The position numbers and the translations under genes are program-made. A stretch of 16,786 nucleotides of DNA from Bacteroidetes bacterium GWA2_31_9b (GTDB lineage Bacteria; Bacteroidota; Bacteroidia; Bacteroidales; UBA12077). Positions 1 through 8,114 of the stretch are shown here, piece after piece. The number at the start of each line of letters is the position of its first letter. Position 1 is the stretch's first letter. Below the pieces are notes generated by a model. The model saw only the letters and a program-made list of their open reading frames with translations, ran no database searches and was not told the origin of the DNA. The stretch is taken from assembly GCA_001769005.1 (NCBI GenBank), contig MENE01000141.1:822-17607 (forward strand). Reading direction: 5' to 3'.

Positions 1-27
1 TACCTTATACCCCAATCATTAAATAAT

Positions 28-858
28 ATGAATTACAATCAGTTAGTTCAACAGATTACTAAAAAAAGGAGTTTCTTATGTGTTGGTTTAGATACCGATA
101 TAACAAAAATTCCCGATTTTCTTCTGCTTACTGATGATCCTATTTTCGAATTTAATAAACGAATAATAGATGCAACTGCTCCTTATACTATTGCATTAAA
201 ATTAAATACTGCTTTTTACGAAGCAAACGGAGTTAAAGGGTGGGTTAGTTTCGAAAAAACCATAAATTACATTCGCTTAATTCATTCTTCATTATTTATT
301 ATTGCGGATGCTAAGCGTGGCGATATTGGAAATACATCGAAAATGTATGCACGGGCTTTTTATGAAAAAATGAGCTGCGATGCAATAACAGTTGCACCAT
401 ACATGGGTAAAGATTCAGTAACTCCTTTTCTTGAATTTGTCGATAAATGGGTTATTCTGCTTGCTTTAACATCAAACGATAGTGCTACCGATTTTCAAAC
501 TCTCGAAATAAAAAATTCCGAATCTACACTTTTTGAAACAGTGCTTGAGAAATCCCAAAAATGGGGTTCAATAAATAATCTGATGTATGTTGTTGGTGCA
601 ACTCAAGCAAGTCAATTAAAGAAAATAAGGGAAATTATTCCTGATCATTTTCTTTTAGTTCCGGGCGTTGGTGCTCAGGGAGGTGATTTGGTAGAAGTAG
701 CTCAATATGGAATGAATAATACATGTGGGTTGCTTGTTAACTCTTCGCGGGCAATAATTTATGCCGATAAATCGAAAGACTTCGATAAAGTAGCTGCCTC
801 AAAAGCTAAAGAAATGCAGCATCAAATGGCTTCTCTTTTAAAATTAAAAGGATTGTAA
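28..858 (+). CDS. pyrF: Orotidine 5'-phosphate decarboxylase, type 2
   Basis: This enzyme catalyses the last step of de novo UMP synthesis in the cytoplasm, decarboxylating OMP to UMP. The 276-residue length and sequence fit the longer type 2 branch common in Bacteroidetes, rather than the ~240-aa E. coli type. The N-terminal FLCVGLDTD strand (16-24), the catalytic signature DAKRGDIGNT (94-103, with Lys96 and the flanking Asp residues), the phosphate-binding PGVGAQGGD loop (212-220) and the closing NSSRAIIYA segment (238-246) are all present, so the enzyme looks intact. The ATG at 28 lies in an A/T-rich context without Shine-Dalgarno. Only 27 bases of upstream sequence are visible and they contain in-frame stops, so the preceding gene cannot be identified. 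The next gene follows after 67 bp with no clear terminator, so cotranscription is possible. Confidence 0.96.
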   Translation: MNYNQLVQQITKKRSFLCVGLDTDITKIPDFLLLTDDPIFEFNKRIIDATAPYTIALKLNTAFYEANGVKGWVSFEKTINYIRLIHSSLFIIADAKRGDIGNTSKMYARAFYEKMSCDAITVAPYMGKDSVTPFLEFVDKWVILLALTSNDSATDFQTLEIKNSESTLFETVLEKSQKWGSINNLMYVVGATQASQLKKIREIIPDHFLLVPGVGAQGGDLVEVAQYGMNNTCGLLVNSSRAIIYADKSKDFDKVAASKAKEMQHQMASLLKLKGL

Positions 859-925
859 CAAATTGTATTGTAAATAATTCTGAATTAATTATTTTTATAA
901 CGTTTTTTAAGTTTATAAAATAGTA

Positions 926-2188
926 ATGAAGGAAGAATTTCTACACTATATCTGGAAATACAAATTGTATAAAACAGATAATTTAAAATCTACAAGGGGC
1001 GAAAAAATTGAAATAATTAAACCCGGTTCTCACAACTTCGATGCAGGTCCCGATTTTTTTAATGCTAAAATAAAAATTGATAACACAATATGGAGTGGAA
1101 ATGTTGAAGTACATATTAACTCATCTGACTGGTATAGCCATAATCATCATTTAAATAAAGCATTCGATAACGTAATTTTACAAGTAGTTCTTAATCACGA
1201 TAAAGATATTTACAGAACGAACGGCCATTTAATTCAAACACTCGAACTGAAGTTTGATAAAAGATTGTTGAACAATTATGAAAATTTACTGAAAAATAAG
1301 CTGTGGATTCCTTGTGAAAAGGATATTGTTAAGATCGATAAATTTATTATCGACCAATGGATTGAGAAACTTGCGATTGAACGGCTCGAAGAAAAATCAG
1401 AACGTATCAACGACATATTAATACTGTCAAACAATAATTGGGAATCGGCTTTTTATATCCAGCTTGCACGAAATTTTGGATTTAAATTAAACAGCGAACC
1501 TTTTGAATTGCTTGCTAAATCATTGCCATTAAATTACCTGGCAAAACATAAAAATAATTTATTGCAGATTGAAGCATTATTATTTGGTCAAGCTGGTTTC
1601 CTAAACGATCCCCAAGGCGATGAATATTATAAATCACTGCAAAAAGAATATTTATTTCTTAAAGCAAAATTTAAACTTAAGCCAATAGAAAAGCATTTGT
1701 GGAAATTTTTACGTTCGAGGCCCGGAAATTTTCCTACAATTCGAATAGCTCAGTTTGCTATGCTCATTTATAAATCATCATCGTTGTTTTCAAAAATTAT
1801 TGAAACAGAAGAAGTGGAAGATATTAAAGAATTGTTATTGATTGAAACTTCCGATTACTGGAAAACGCATTATCTTTTCAATAAAGAATCGGTAAATAAA
1901 CATAAAAGTATTGGCAATAGTTCTGTTGATATTTTAATTATTAATACAATAATTCCATTTTTGTTTGTTTTTGGTAAAAAAAGTAGCGATGAGAAAATCA
2001 CAACACGAGCATTGATTTTTTTAGAAAAAAACAAAAGTGAAAAAAATACAATGCTTCAAAATTGGAATAAAATAGGTGTTCAATCTACCAATTCATTAAC
2101 ATCACAAGCACTTATTCAGCTAAAAAATTATTACTGTGATAACAAGAAATGCTTGCAATGCATGATTGGCAATCAGTTAATTCGATAA
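926..2188 (+). CDS. DUF2851 family protein
   Basis: This is a 420-residue protein of a family widespread in Bacteroidetes, with no experimentally assigned function that I know of. The N-terminal third carries the family signature: NFDAGPDFFNAKI (37-49), WSGNVEVHI (56-64) and SDWYSHNHH (67-75), followed by a hydrophobic strand DNVILQVV (81-88). The C-terminus ends with three cysteines, C404, C409 and C412 (C-x4-C-x2-C), in the conserved YYCDNKKCLQC tail. A further cysteine, C130, sits in the WIPCEKD motif. There is no signal peptide or membrane segment, so the protein should be cytoplasmic. GPD43 followed by E61-V-H63 on predicted strands resembles a PD-(D/E)XK nuclease core, and the four cysteines could hold a metal. 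Both are inferences. The gene lies 67 bp after pyrF; no strong terminator is visible after it. Confidence 0.85.
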   Translation: MKEEFLHYIWKYKLYKTDNLKSTRGEKIEIIKPGSHNFDAGPDFFNAKIKIDNTIWSGNVEVHINSSDWYSHNHHLNKAFDNVILQVVLNHDKDIYRTNGHLIQTLELKFDKRLLNNYENLLKNKLWIPCEKDIVKIDKFIIDQWIEKLAIERLEEKSERINDILILSNNNWESAFYIQLARNFGFKLNSEPFELLAKSLPLNYLAKHKNNLLQIEALLFGQAGFLNDPQGDEYYKSLQKEYLFLKAKFKLKPIEKHLWKFLRSRPGNFPTIRIAQFAMLIYKSSSLFSKIIETEEVEDIKELLLIETSDYWKTHYLFNKESVNKHKSIGNSSVDILIINTIIPFLFVFGKKSSDEKITTRALIFLEKNKSEKNTMLQNWNKIGVQSTNSLTSQALIQLKNYYCDNKKCLQCMIGNQLIR

Positions 2189-2362
2189 AAATTGATCCTG
2201 AATTAACATCTTTAAAATATTCGAATTATAAACAGTTCCTTTTTATGAACTCAAAAGTATTTTTAAAATAAATATTGTGGAATTTTTCATTCATAAACCT
2301 ATAATAATTGATAACTTCCAAAATTATTTAGGAATTTAGTAATACTTTTTTTGCTTTTTTGT

Positions 2363-2393
2363 ATTGATGATTTAAAAAATTTAAATACTTTTG
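2363..2393 (+). promoter_or_regulatory. Bacteroidetes-type promoter for rpsO
   Basis: TACTTTTG at 2386-2393 matches the Bacteroidetes -7 consensus TAnnTTTG exactly. ATTG at 2363-2366 lies 19 bp upstream and could serve as a one-mismatch -33 element; an exact TTTG (2358-2361) is also present but 24 bp away. This places the start of transcription near 2400 and gives a leader of about 40 nt before the rpsO ATG. The 252-bp gap 2189-2440 holds nothing else I can name. Its only other structure is a weak 5-bp hairpin at 2234-2251. Confidence 0.6.
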
Positions 2394-2440
2394 CAAATCT
2401 TTAATATTCAAGAATAGAATAAATTAATAAATAAAAAAGT

Positions 2441-2713
2441 ATGAGCTATTTAACAGTAGAGAAAAAGCAGGAAATTTTTAAAGAATTTGGAAAATCTGAA
2501 ACAAACACAGGTTCAACAGAAGGACAAATCGCTCTTTATACTCATCGTATTAGTCATCTTACCGGTCATTTAAAGATTAACAGAAAAGATTTCGGTACGC
2601 AAAGAGCTCTTCTAAAACTAGTAGGACGAAGAAGAAGATTGCTTGATTATTTAAAAGACCAAGATATTGAAAAGTATCGTGCTTTAATAAAGGTTCTCAA
2701 TATACGTAAATAA
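2441..2713 (+). CDS. rpsO: 30S ribosomal protein S15
   Basis: S15 is a primary 16S rRNA-binding protein of the small subunit platform, bridging to the 50S subunit. The 90-residue length is the family norm. The diagnostic features are all present: the TGSTEGQIALYTHRI stretch (23-37), SHLTGHLK (38-45), KDFGTQRALLKLVGRRRRLLDYL (49-71) and the basic C-terminus. The ATG lies in an A-rich context (AAATAAAAAAGT) with no Shine-Dalgarno, usual for this phylum. It is followed by an intrinsic terminator and then, 77 bp on, by pnp. The rpsO-pnp order is one of the most conserved bacterial gene pairs. In E. coli S15 autoregulates by binding its own leader; whether this short leader does so cannot be read from sequence alone. 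Confidence 0.98.
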   Translation: MSYLTVEKKQEIFKEFGKSETNTGSTEGQIALYTHRISHLTGHLKINRKDFGTQRALLKLVGRRRRLLDYLKDQDIEKYRALIKVLNIRK

Positions 2714-2720
2714 TACTATA

Positions 2721-2747
2721 AAGGGCAATTTTCAGATTGCCTTTTTT
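2721..2747 (+). terminator. Intrinsic terminator between rpsO and pnp
   Basis: A stem pairs 2721-2729 with 2736-2744. Its GC-rich core is GGCAAT/ATTGCC, with one G-T wobble outside it and a 6-nt loop, and it runs directly into a T tract (2742-2747). It lies 8 bp after the rpsO stop codon. No TAnnTTTG box is visible between it and the pnp ATG, so pnp may depend on readthrough or on a promoter I cannot recognise. Confidence 0.8.
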
Positions 2748-2790
2748 CTTATCATATTAAAGCCAAAAATGTTATTAAATTAAAATAAAT

Positions 2791-4935
2791 ATGTACAATT
2801 TAGTTCAAAAAACAATTGATCTTGGCGATGGAAAAATAATTACCATCGAAACAGGAAAGCTTGCAAAACAAGCAGATGGATCAGTTGTTGTTAAAATGGG
2901 GCGAACAATGCTACTTGCCACAGTTGTTTCGGCAAAAGAAGCAAAAGAGAATGTTGATTTTATGCCTCTTTCAGTAGAATACAAAGAAAAATTTGCATCT
3001 TTTGGCCGTTTCCCGGGCGGATTCTTAAAACGTGAAGCAAGACCATCAGATTATGAAATTCTAGTTTCAAGATTAATCGATAGAGCATTAAGGCCATTAT
3101 TCCCAAGCAATTTTCATGCTGAAACATTTGTTAATGTTGATCTAATATCAGCAGACAAAGACGTTATGCCCGATGCTTTAGCTGGTTTAGCTGCATCTGC
3201 AGCTTTAAGCGTTTCAAATATTCCATTTAACGGTCCAATATCAGAAGTACGTGTTGCACGTGTAAATGGTAAACTAATGATTAACCCAACATTTACAGAA
3301 CTCGAACAAGCCGACATTGATATTATGGTTGCTGCTACTATCGAGAATGTTATGATGGTTGAAGGTGAAATGAACGAGGTTTCTGAAACAGAAATGTTAG
3401 AAGCAATTAAATTTGCTCACGAAGCAATTAAAATTCAGTGTAATGCTCAGCTTGAACTTGCCAAAGAACTTGGTATAATTAAAAAAGAATTCTGTCACGA
3501 AACTCAGGATGAAGCTCTTCGTACTCGTATGCATTCAGATTTATACCAAAAAGCATACGATACAGCAAAGACATTTAAAGCTAAACATGAACGTTCTGAC
3601 GCTTTTGATAAAATTAAAGCTGATTATATCGAACTTCTAAAGGCTGAAAATCCTGAAAGCGAAGTAAATGAAATGTACGTTTCACGATATTTTCATGATG
3701 TAGAAAAAGAAGCTGTTCGTAACCTGATTTTAAACGAAGGAATTCGTTTAGATGGTAGAAAAACCAACGAAATACGACCAATTTGGTGCGAAATAGATTA
3801 TTTACCTGCAGCACATGGTTCAGCAATATTTACACGTGGTGAAACACAATCGTTAACTACTGTAACATTAGGTACAAAACTTGACGAGAAAATGATTGAT
3901 CAGGTTTTAGTAAGAGGAACAGAAAAATTTGTATTGCATTATAATTTCCCTCCATTTTCAACAGGCGAAGCACGTCCATACAGAGGTGTAGGCCGTCGTG
4001 AAATTGGACACGGAAATCTTGCTCATCGTGCTTTAAAAAGAATGATTCCAACCGGACCAGAAAATCCATATGCTATTCGTGTTGTTTCTGATATCCTTGA
4101 ATCAAACGGTTCATCTTCAATGGCGACTGTTTGTGCTGGTACTTTGGCATTAATGGACGCAGGTATTAAAATGAAGAAACCTGTTTCTGGTATTGCAATG
4201 GGTTTAATTACCGATACTAAAACAGGTAAATTTGCAGTATTGTCAGACATTCTTGGTGATGAAGATCATTTAGGTGATATGGATTTTAAAGTTACCGGAA
4301 CAGTTGATGGTATTACTGCTTGTCAAATGGATATTAAAATCGAAGGTCTATCATATGAAATTATGACACAGGCTTTAGATCAGGCAAATAAAGGAAGAAT
4401 GCATATTTTGAATAAGATGCTTGAAACAATTTCTGTTCCAAGAGCTGATTTCAAACCTCATACTCCACGAATCGTTCAGATTACAATTCCTAAAGACATG
4501 ATTGGTGCTGTTATAGGACCAGGTGGAAAAATTATTCAGGATATTCAGGAGAAAACTGGTTCAACAATTACAATTACTCAAGAAGGTGATATAGGTATTG
4601 TTAATATTTTCTCTGAAAGCCTCGAATCAATTGAAAAAGCATTGTTCAGAGTAAATGGTATTGTTGAAATACCCGAAGTTGGTAAAGTATATAAAGGAAC
4701 TGTAAAATCTATCGTTGCATTTGGTGCATTTGTAGAAATTTTACCTGGTAAAGATGGATTACTTCATATCTCTGAAATTGACTGGAAACGTCTTGAAAAG
4801 GTCGAAGATGCTTTAAAAGAAGGAGAAGTTATTGAAGTTAAAGTAATCGAGATTGACCAACGTAGCGGGAAACTTAAACTATCAAGAAAAGCTTTGTTGC
4901 CAAAGCCCGAAAAAGCTGAAAAGAATAATGAATAG
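2791..4935 (+). CDS. pnp: Polyribonucleotide nucleotidyltransferase (PNPase)
   Basis: PNPase is a trimeric 3'-5' phosphorolytic exoribonuclease that releases nucleoside diphosphates and works in mRNA turnover. At 714 residues it has full family length and order: a first RNase PH domain (about 10-145), an all-helical linker (about 240-305), a second and catalytic RNase PH domain (about 320-550), a KH domain (about 558-612, GxxG loop as IGPGGK at 575-580) and an S1 domain (about 630-699). The FPGGFLKREARPSDYE block (74-89), the FSTGEARPYRGVGRREIGHG block (389-408) and the GDMDFKVTGT catalytic segment (495-504, Asp496 and Asp498) are intact. The gene follows rpsO in the conserved order and is closed by its own terminator. 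The start sits in an A-rich leader without Shine-Dalgarno. Confidence 0.98.
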   Translation: MYNLVQKTIDLGDGKIITIETGKLAKQADGSVVVKMGRTMLLATVVSAKEAKENVDFMPLSVEYKEKFASFGRFPGGFLKREARPSDYEILVSRLIDRALRPLFPSNFHAETFVNVDLISADKDVMPDALAGLAASAALSVSNIPFNGPISEVRVARVNGKLMINPTFTELEQADIDIMVAATIENVMMVEGEMNEVSETEMLEAIKFAHEAIKIQCNAQLELAKELGIIKKEFCHETQDEALRTRMHSDLYQKAYDTAKTFKAKHERSDAFDKIKADYIELLKAENPESEVNEMYVSRYFHDVEKEAVRNLILNEGIRLDGRKTNEIRPIWCEIDYLPAAHGSAIFTRGETQSLTTVTLGTKLDEKMIDQVLVRGTEKFVLHYNFPPFSTGEARPYRGVGRREIGHGNLAHRALKRMIPTGPENPYAIRVVSDILESNGSSSMATVCAGTLALMDAGIKMKKPVSGIAMGLITDTKTGKFAVLSDILGDEDHLGDMDFKVTGTVDGITACQMDIKIEGLSYEIMTQALDQANKGRMHILNKMLETISVPRADFKPHTPRIVQITIPKDMIGAVIGPGGKIIQDIQEKTGSTITITQEGDIGIVNIFSESLESIEKALFRVNGIVEIPEVGKVYKGTVKSIVAFGAFVEILPGKDGLLHISEIDWKRLEKVEDALKEGEVIEVKVIEIDQRSGKLKLSRKALLPKPEKAEKNNE

Positions 4936-4953
4936 TATTCAATATATGAATTG

Positions 4954-4985
4954 AAAGCGTGGTTTTTTAACCATGCTTTTTTTTT
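4954..4985 (+). terminator. Intrinsic terminator after pnp
   Basis: An 11-bp stem pairs 4954-4964 with 4969-4979, contains one G-T wobble, and is closed by a TTTT loop. It leads into an uninterrupted T tract (4977-4985). It begins 18 bp after the pnp stop codon. Confidence 0.88.
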
Positions 4986-5141
4986 GTAAAAAAATCTGAA
5001 ATTGAATTTGAAAAAGGAAACAATCATTTCTTTTGCAATTTTTAACGTTTTGATTAGAATAATTTTTAATTTTATACAGATTTAATTTTTTTGTAATTTT
5101 TAATATCGATTTTCTAAAAAGAAATATTTAAACTACTGCAT

Positions 5142-7259
5142 ATGATACGTAAAGCGTTGCCAATTCTGATTGTTGTATTTCTATTTATAGTTTCATGCAC
5201 TAAAATACAGATACAATATCCGGAAACTAAAAAAGTTGATCAGAAGGATGTTTATTTTGGAGTTGAAGTTGCTGATCCTTACCGATGGCTCGAGAATGAC
5301 ACATCAATAGAAACTGAAAATTGGGTTAAATCACAAAATCAGTTAACATTTGATTATTTATCGAAAATTCCTTATCGTGAAAAAATAAAAGATCGTATTA
5401 CACAGTTATGGAATTTCGAAACCATGCGAGCTCCATTTAAAAAGGCAGGGAAATACTTCTTTTTCAAAAACAATGGGCTCCAGAATCAGGATGTTTTATA
5501 TATGCAAAATGCACTTAATGAAAAACCTGTAATACTTCTTGATCCAAATACCCTATCAGAAGACGGAACTGTTGCTCTTGGTGCTATAGAAATATCAAAT
5601 AACGGCAAATATTTAGCCTACGAAATTTCAAAAGGAGGCTCAGATTGGCACGAAATATTTATTAAAGATATTGAAACAGGTGAAAATCTTCCTGATCAAA
5701 TTCAATGGGTTAAGTTTTCGAAAATTGCCTGGTATAAAGATGGATTTTTTTACAGCCGATACGATGAACCTGCTTCAGGTGAAGAATTGTCGGGCATAAA
5801 TAAATTTCATAAAGTGTTTTATCATAAATTGGGTACATTAGCCAAAGACGATAAATTGATTTACAATAATTCAGATTATCCATTAAGAAATTATTCAGCA
5901 CAGGTTTCAAACGATGAGAAATATTTATTTATTTACGAAACCCAATCAACGAGCGGAAATAATTTATATGTTAAGAATTTAACCAAAAAAGATAATTTCG
6001 TAAAATTAACAACAGGATTTAATTATGATTATACAGTTCTTGATCATGTTGATGATAATTTAATAGTTCTAACAAATTACAATGCTCCTAAATACAAACT
6101 GGTTAGAATCAATGTAAATATTTTAAATGTTGGTAACTGGATTGATATTATTCCTGAAAATAAAGATGTTTTGAGAAATTGCGAGTTAGCAGGAGGCAAA
6201 ATTATTGCTTCCTATTTACGTGATGCAAATTCAAAACTTGAAATGTTTGATATAAAAGGAAATTATTTATCAGAAATCGAATTGCCTTCATTTGGAGATG
6301 TTAGCCAGATAAATGGTTCAATAAATGATAATACATTGTTTTATTCATTCAGATCATTTACTGTACCATCTATTGTTTATTCGTATGATATCGAAAAATC
6401 AACATCTACCGTATTTTTTCAACCTAAACTTGATTTTGATATCACAAGATATGAAACAAAACAAGTATTCTTAACAAGCAAAGACGGAACAAAAGTTCCA
6501 ATGTTTATTGTTCACAAAAAAGGATTGAAACTCAATGGGAATAATCCTACTCAGCTTTATGCATATGGAGGTTTTAATCAGAGTTTATTACCATCATTTA
6601 GTGTTGAAAGATTAATTTTACTCGAAAACGATGGTGTTTTCGCTCTTGCAAATATTCGTGGAGGTGGCGAATATGGTGAAAATTGGCACAAAGCAGGTAT
6701 TGGTTTAAATAAACAAAATGTTTTCGATGATTTTATAGCTGCATCTGAGTATTTAATAAATGAAAAATATACATCACCTAAAAAACTATCTGTAAGAGGT
6801 GGTTCTAATGGAGGTTTACTTATAGGTGCTGTTATAAATCAACGACCCGATTTATTTGCGGTTGCTTTTCCAGAGGTTGGTGTAATGGATATGTTGAGAT
6901 TTCATAAATTCACAATAGGATGGGCTTGGGTTGATGAATATGGTTCTAGTAAAGATTCAATCCATTTTGAAAACTTATACAATTACTCTCCATTGCACAA
7001 TATTAGCGAAAACAATGAATATCCTTCGGTTATGGTGATTACAGCAGATCATGATGATAGAGTTGTACCTGCTCATTCGTTTAAATATATCGCCACCTTA
7101 CAAGAGAAATATTCAGGAACAAATCCTGTGTTAATTCGTATTCAAACAAAAGCAGGACATAGTGCAGGTAAACCTACAAGCATGAGGATTGATGAAGCTG
7201 CAGACCGATGGGCATTTACTTTTTACAATATGAAAGTGAAACCAATTTATGCAGATTAA
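5142..7259 (+). CDS. Prolyl oligopeptidase family serine peptidase, predicted lipoprotein (S9A)
   Basis: This S9A-type peptidase cleaves short peptides after proline. The N-terminus (residues 1-18) is a lipoprotein signal with a hydrophobic core and lipobox IVSC, so Cys19 should be lipidated and the enzyme anchored in the envelope, unlike cytosolic eukaryotic POP. The mature N-terminus has the family motif DPYRWLEN (45-52). A seven-bladed propeller spans roughly 80-430, and the alpha/beta-hydrolase domain follows. The catalytic triad, assigned by alignment to porcine POP, is Ser555 (GGSNGG, 553-558), Asp638 (DHDDRVVP, 636-643) and His673 (AGHSAGKP, 671-678). Arg640, which binds the substrate carboxylate, and the NIRGGGEYG block (504-512) are also present. 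The 705-residue length is normal. The gene stands alone between two terminators. No exact TAnnTTTG box is visible in the 206-bp upstream gap. Confidence 0.95.
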   Translation: MIRKALPILIVVFLFIVSCTKIQIQYPETKKVDQKDVYFGVEVADPYRWLENDTSIETENWVKSQNQLTFDYLSKIPYREKIKDRITQLWNFETMRAPFKKAGKYFFFKNNGLQNQDVLYMQNALNEKPVILLDPNTLSEDGTVALGAIEISNNGKYLAYEISKGGSDWHEIFIKDIETGENLPDQIQWVKFSKIAWYKDGFFYSRYDEPASGEELSGINKFHKVFYHKLGTLAKDDKLIYNNSDYPLRNYSAQVSNDEKYLFIYETQSTSGNNLYVKNLTKKDNFVKLTTGFNYDYTVLDHVDDNLIVLTNYNAPKYKLVRINVNILNVGNWIDIIPENKDVLRNCELAGGKIIASYLRDANSKLEMFDIKGNYLSEIELPSFGDVSQINGSINDNTLFYSFRSFTVPSIVYSYDIEKSTSTVFFQPKLDFDITRYETKQVFLTSKDGTKVPMFIVHKKGLKLNGNNPTQLYAYGGFNQSLLPSFSVERLILLENDGVFALANIRGGGEYGENWHKAGIGLNKQNVFDDFIAASEYLINEKYTSPKKLSVRGGSNGGLLIGAVINQRPDLFAVAFPEVGVMDMLRFHKFTIGWAWVDEYGSSKDSIHFENLYNYSPLHNISENNEYPSVMVITADHDDRVVPAHSFKYIATLQEKYSGTNPVLIRIQTKAGHSAGKPTSMRIDEAADRWAFTFYNMKVKPIYAD

Positions 7260-7299
7260 ATTCTAAAAGTGTTTAAAAAAAAATAAAAATTTATATATT

Positions 7300-7337
7300 A
7301 AAGCTGTTTTGAAGATTATCTTTGAAACAGCTTTTTT
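7300..7337 (+). terminator. Intrinsic terminator after the prolyl oligopeptidase gene
   Basis: A 10-bp perfect stem, AAAGCTGTTT (7300-7309) with AAACAGCTTT (7325-7334), is extended inward by two G-T wobbles and three Watson-Crick pairs, giving a 15-bp hairpin with the loop ATTAT (7315-7319). A T tract follows, ending at 7337. The distal arm contains a -7 promoter-like box, listed separately. Confidence 0.85.
7317..7324 (+). promoter_or_regulatory. Candidate -7 promoter element for the deoxynucleoside kinase, inside the terminator
   Basis: TATCTTTG matches the Bacteroidetes -7 consensus TAnnTTTG exactly. It sits in the loop and distal arm of the preceding terminator hairpin. The kinase start codon is 39 bp downstream, giving a leader of about 30 nt. 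No good TTTG -33 element lies at the usual distance (an A/T-rich stretch occupies 7293-7297), so confidence is limited. Confidence 0.45.
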
Positions 7338-7363
7338 AATTCAAATGCATTAAATTATAAAAC

Positions 7364-7999
7364 GTGGATTTAAGTTATTTAGTTATTGAGGGAAATATTG
7401 GAGCAGGAAAAACTACATTTGCTAAACGAATTGCTGAGGAATACAATGCAAAGTTAATACTTGAGCAGTTTGCAGATAATCCATTTCTTCCGAAATTTTA
7501 TTCCGAACCCGAAAAATTTTCATTTCAACTTGAATTGTCTTTTCTCGCCGAACGTTACCATCAGTTAAACAGTGAGCTTACTTCAAGAGACTTATTCAAA
7601 TCGTTTACTATTGCAGATTATTATTTTATGAAATCGCTCATTTTTGCTAGAGCAACCCTAAAAGAAGACGAGTATAATCTTTATAGGCAGATATTCGACA
7701 TTATTTATAAATCAATACCAAAGCCTGATTTATATGTTTATTTACATCAGGATGTGATTAATCTTAAGAAAAATATATGCAAAAGAGGAAGGGATTACGA
7801 ACAGGGCATTAGTAATGAGTATCTTACAAAGCTTCAAGATGGGTATTTCGATTTTTTTAAACAGCAAAACGATATTCCATTTTTAATTATTAACATAAAT
7901 AATTTAGATTTTGTTGAAAATCAAGCAGATTACGAAAAAATTAAAACTGTAATTTTTGCCGTAAAATATGAAAAAGGAATACAAAGAGTTATTATTTAA
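7364..7999 (+). CDS. Deoxynucleoside kinase (dNK/dGK family)
   Basis: This is a 211-residue P-loop kinase of the deoxynucleoside salvage family, transferring phosphate from ATP to the 5'-OH of a deoxynucleoside. Visible motifs are the Walker A EGNIGAGKTT (9-18), the substrate-contacting Glu34 in ILEQFADNPFLP, the FQLELSFLAERY helix (54-65), the IADYYFMKSLIFA segment (83-95) at the family's DRS-like position, and the lid RGRDYEQ (141-147). The start is a GTG at 7364. It is well supported because the first upstream ATG (7345) hits a stop two codons later and the P-loop begins only nine residues from this GTG. Whether it prefers deoxyadenosine, deoxyguanosine or a pyrimidine cannot be decided by eye. 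It lies 104 bp after the peptidase gene, from which a terminator separates it. Confidence 0.9.
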   Translation: MDLSYLVIEGNIGAGKTTFAKRIAEEYNAKLILEQFADNPFLPKFYSEPEKFSFQLELSFLAERYHQLNSELTSRDLFKSFTIADYYFMKSLIFARATLKEDEYNLYRQIFDIIYKSIPKPDLYVYLHQDVINLKKNICKRGRDYEQGISNEYLTKLQDGYFDFFKQQNDIPFLIININNLDFVENQADYEKIKTVIFAVKYEKGIQRVII

Positions 8000-8034
8000 C
8001 TGATGAAATCTTAATATTTTGTATGTATTTTTTT

Positions 8035-8062
8035 TATTTTTGCTTAAACATTAGTAAGTTTG
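8035..8062 (+). promoter_or_regulatory. Tandem -7-like elements upstream of the TPR lipoprotein gene
   Basis: Two exact matches to TAnnTTTG occur 20 bp apart: TATTTTTG (8035-8042) and TAAGTTTG (8055-8062). They lie 72 and 52 bp before the ATG at 8115. The closest upstream TTTG elements (8018-8021 and 8039-8042) are only 13 and 12 bp from the boxes, shorter than usual, so which box is used is uncertain. Two start points are possible. Confidence 0.45.
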
Positions 8063-8114
8063 TATTCTATTGAGAGAATTAACTAGAATTTTATAACAAA
8101 TAATCAATTAAACT

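Noticed and set aside
1..27. End of an upstream gene
   Set aside because: Two of the three frames reach a stop within these bases, but there are too few residues to choose a frame or recognise a product.
2234..2251. Possible terminator after the DUF2851 gene
   Set aside because: The stem is only 5 bp (AGTTC/GAACT), there is no T tract directly after it, and it lies 46 bp past the stop.
3114..5027. Several minus-strand open frames of 60-90 codons within and just after pnp
   Set aside because: They lie opposite a fully conserved PNPase reading frame (the last also runs through its terminator), show no family motifs, and have no promoter or start context of their own.
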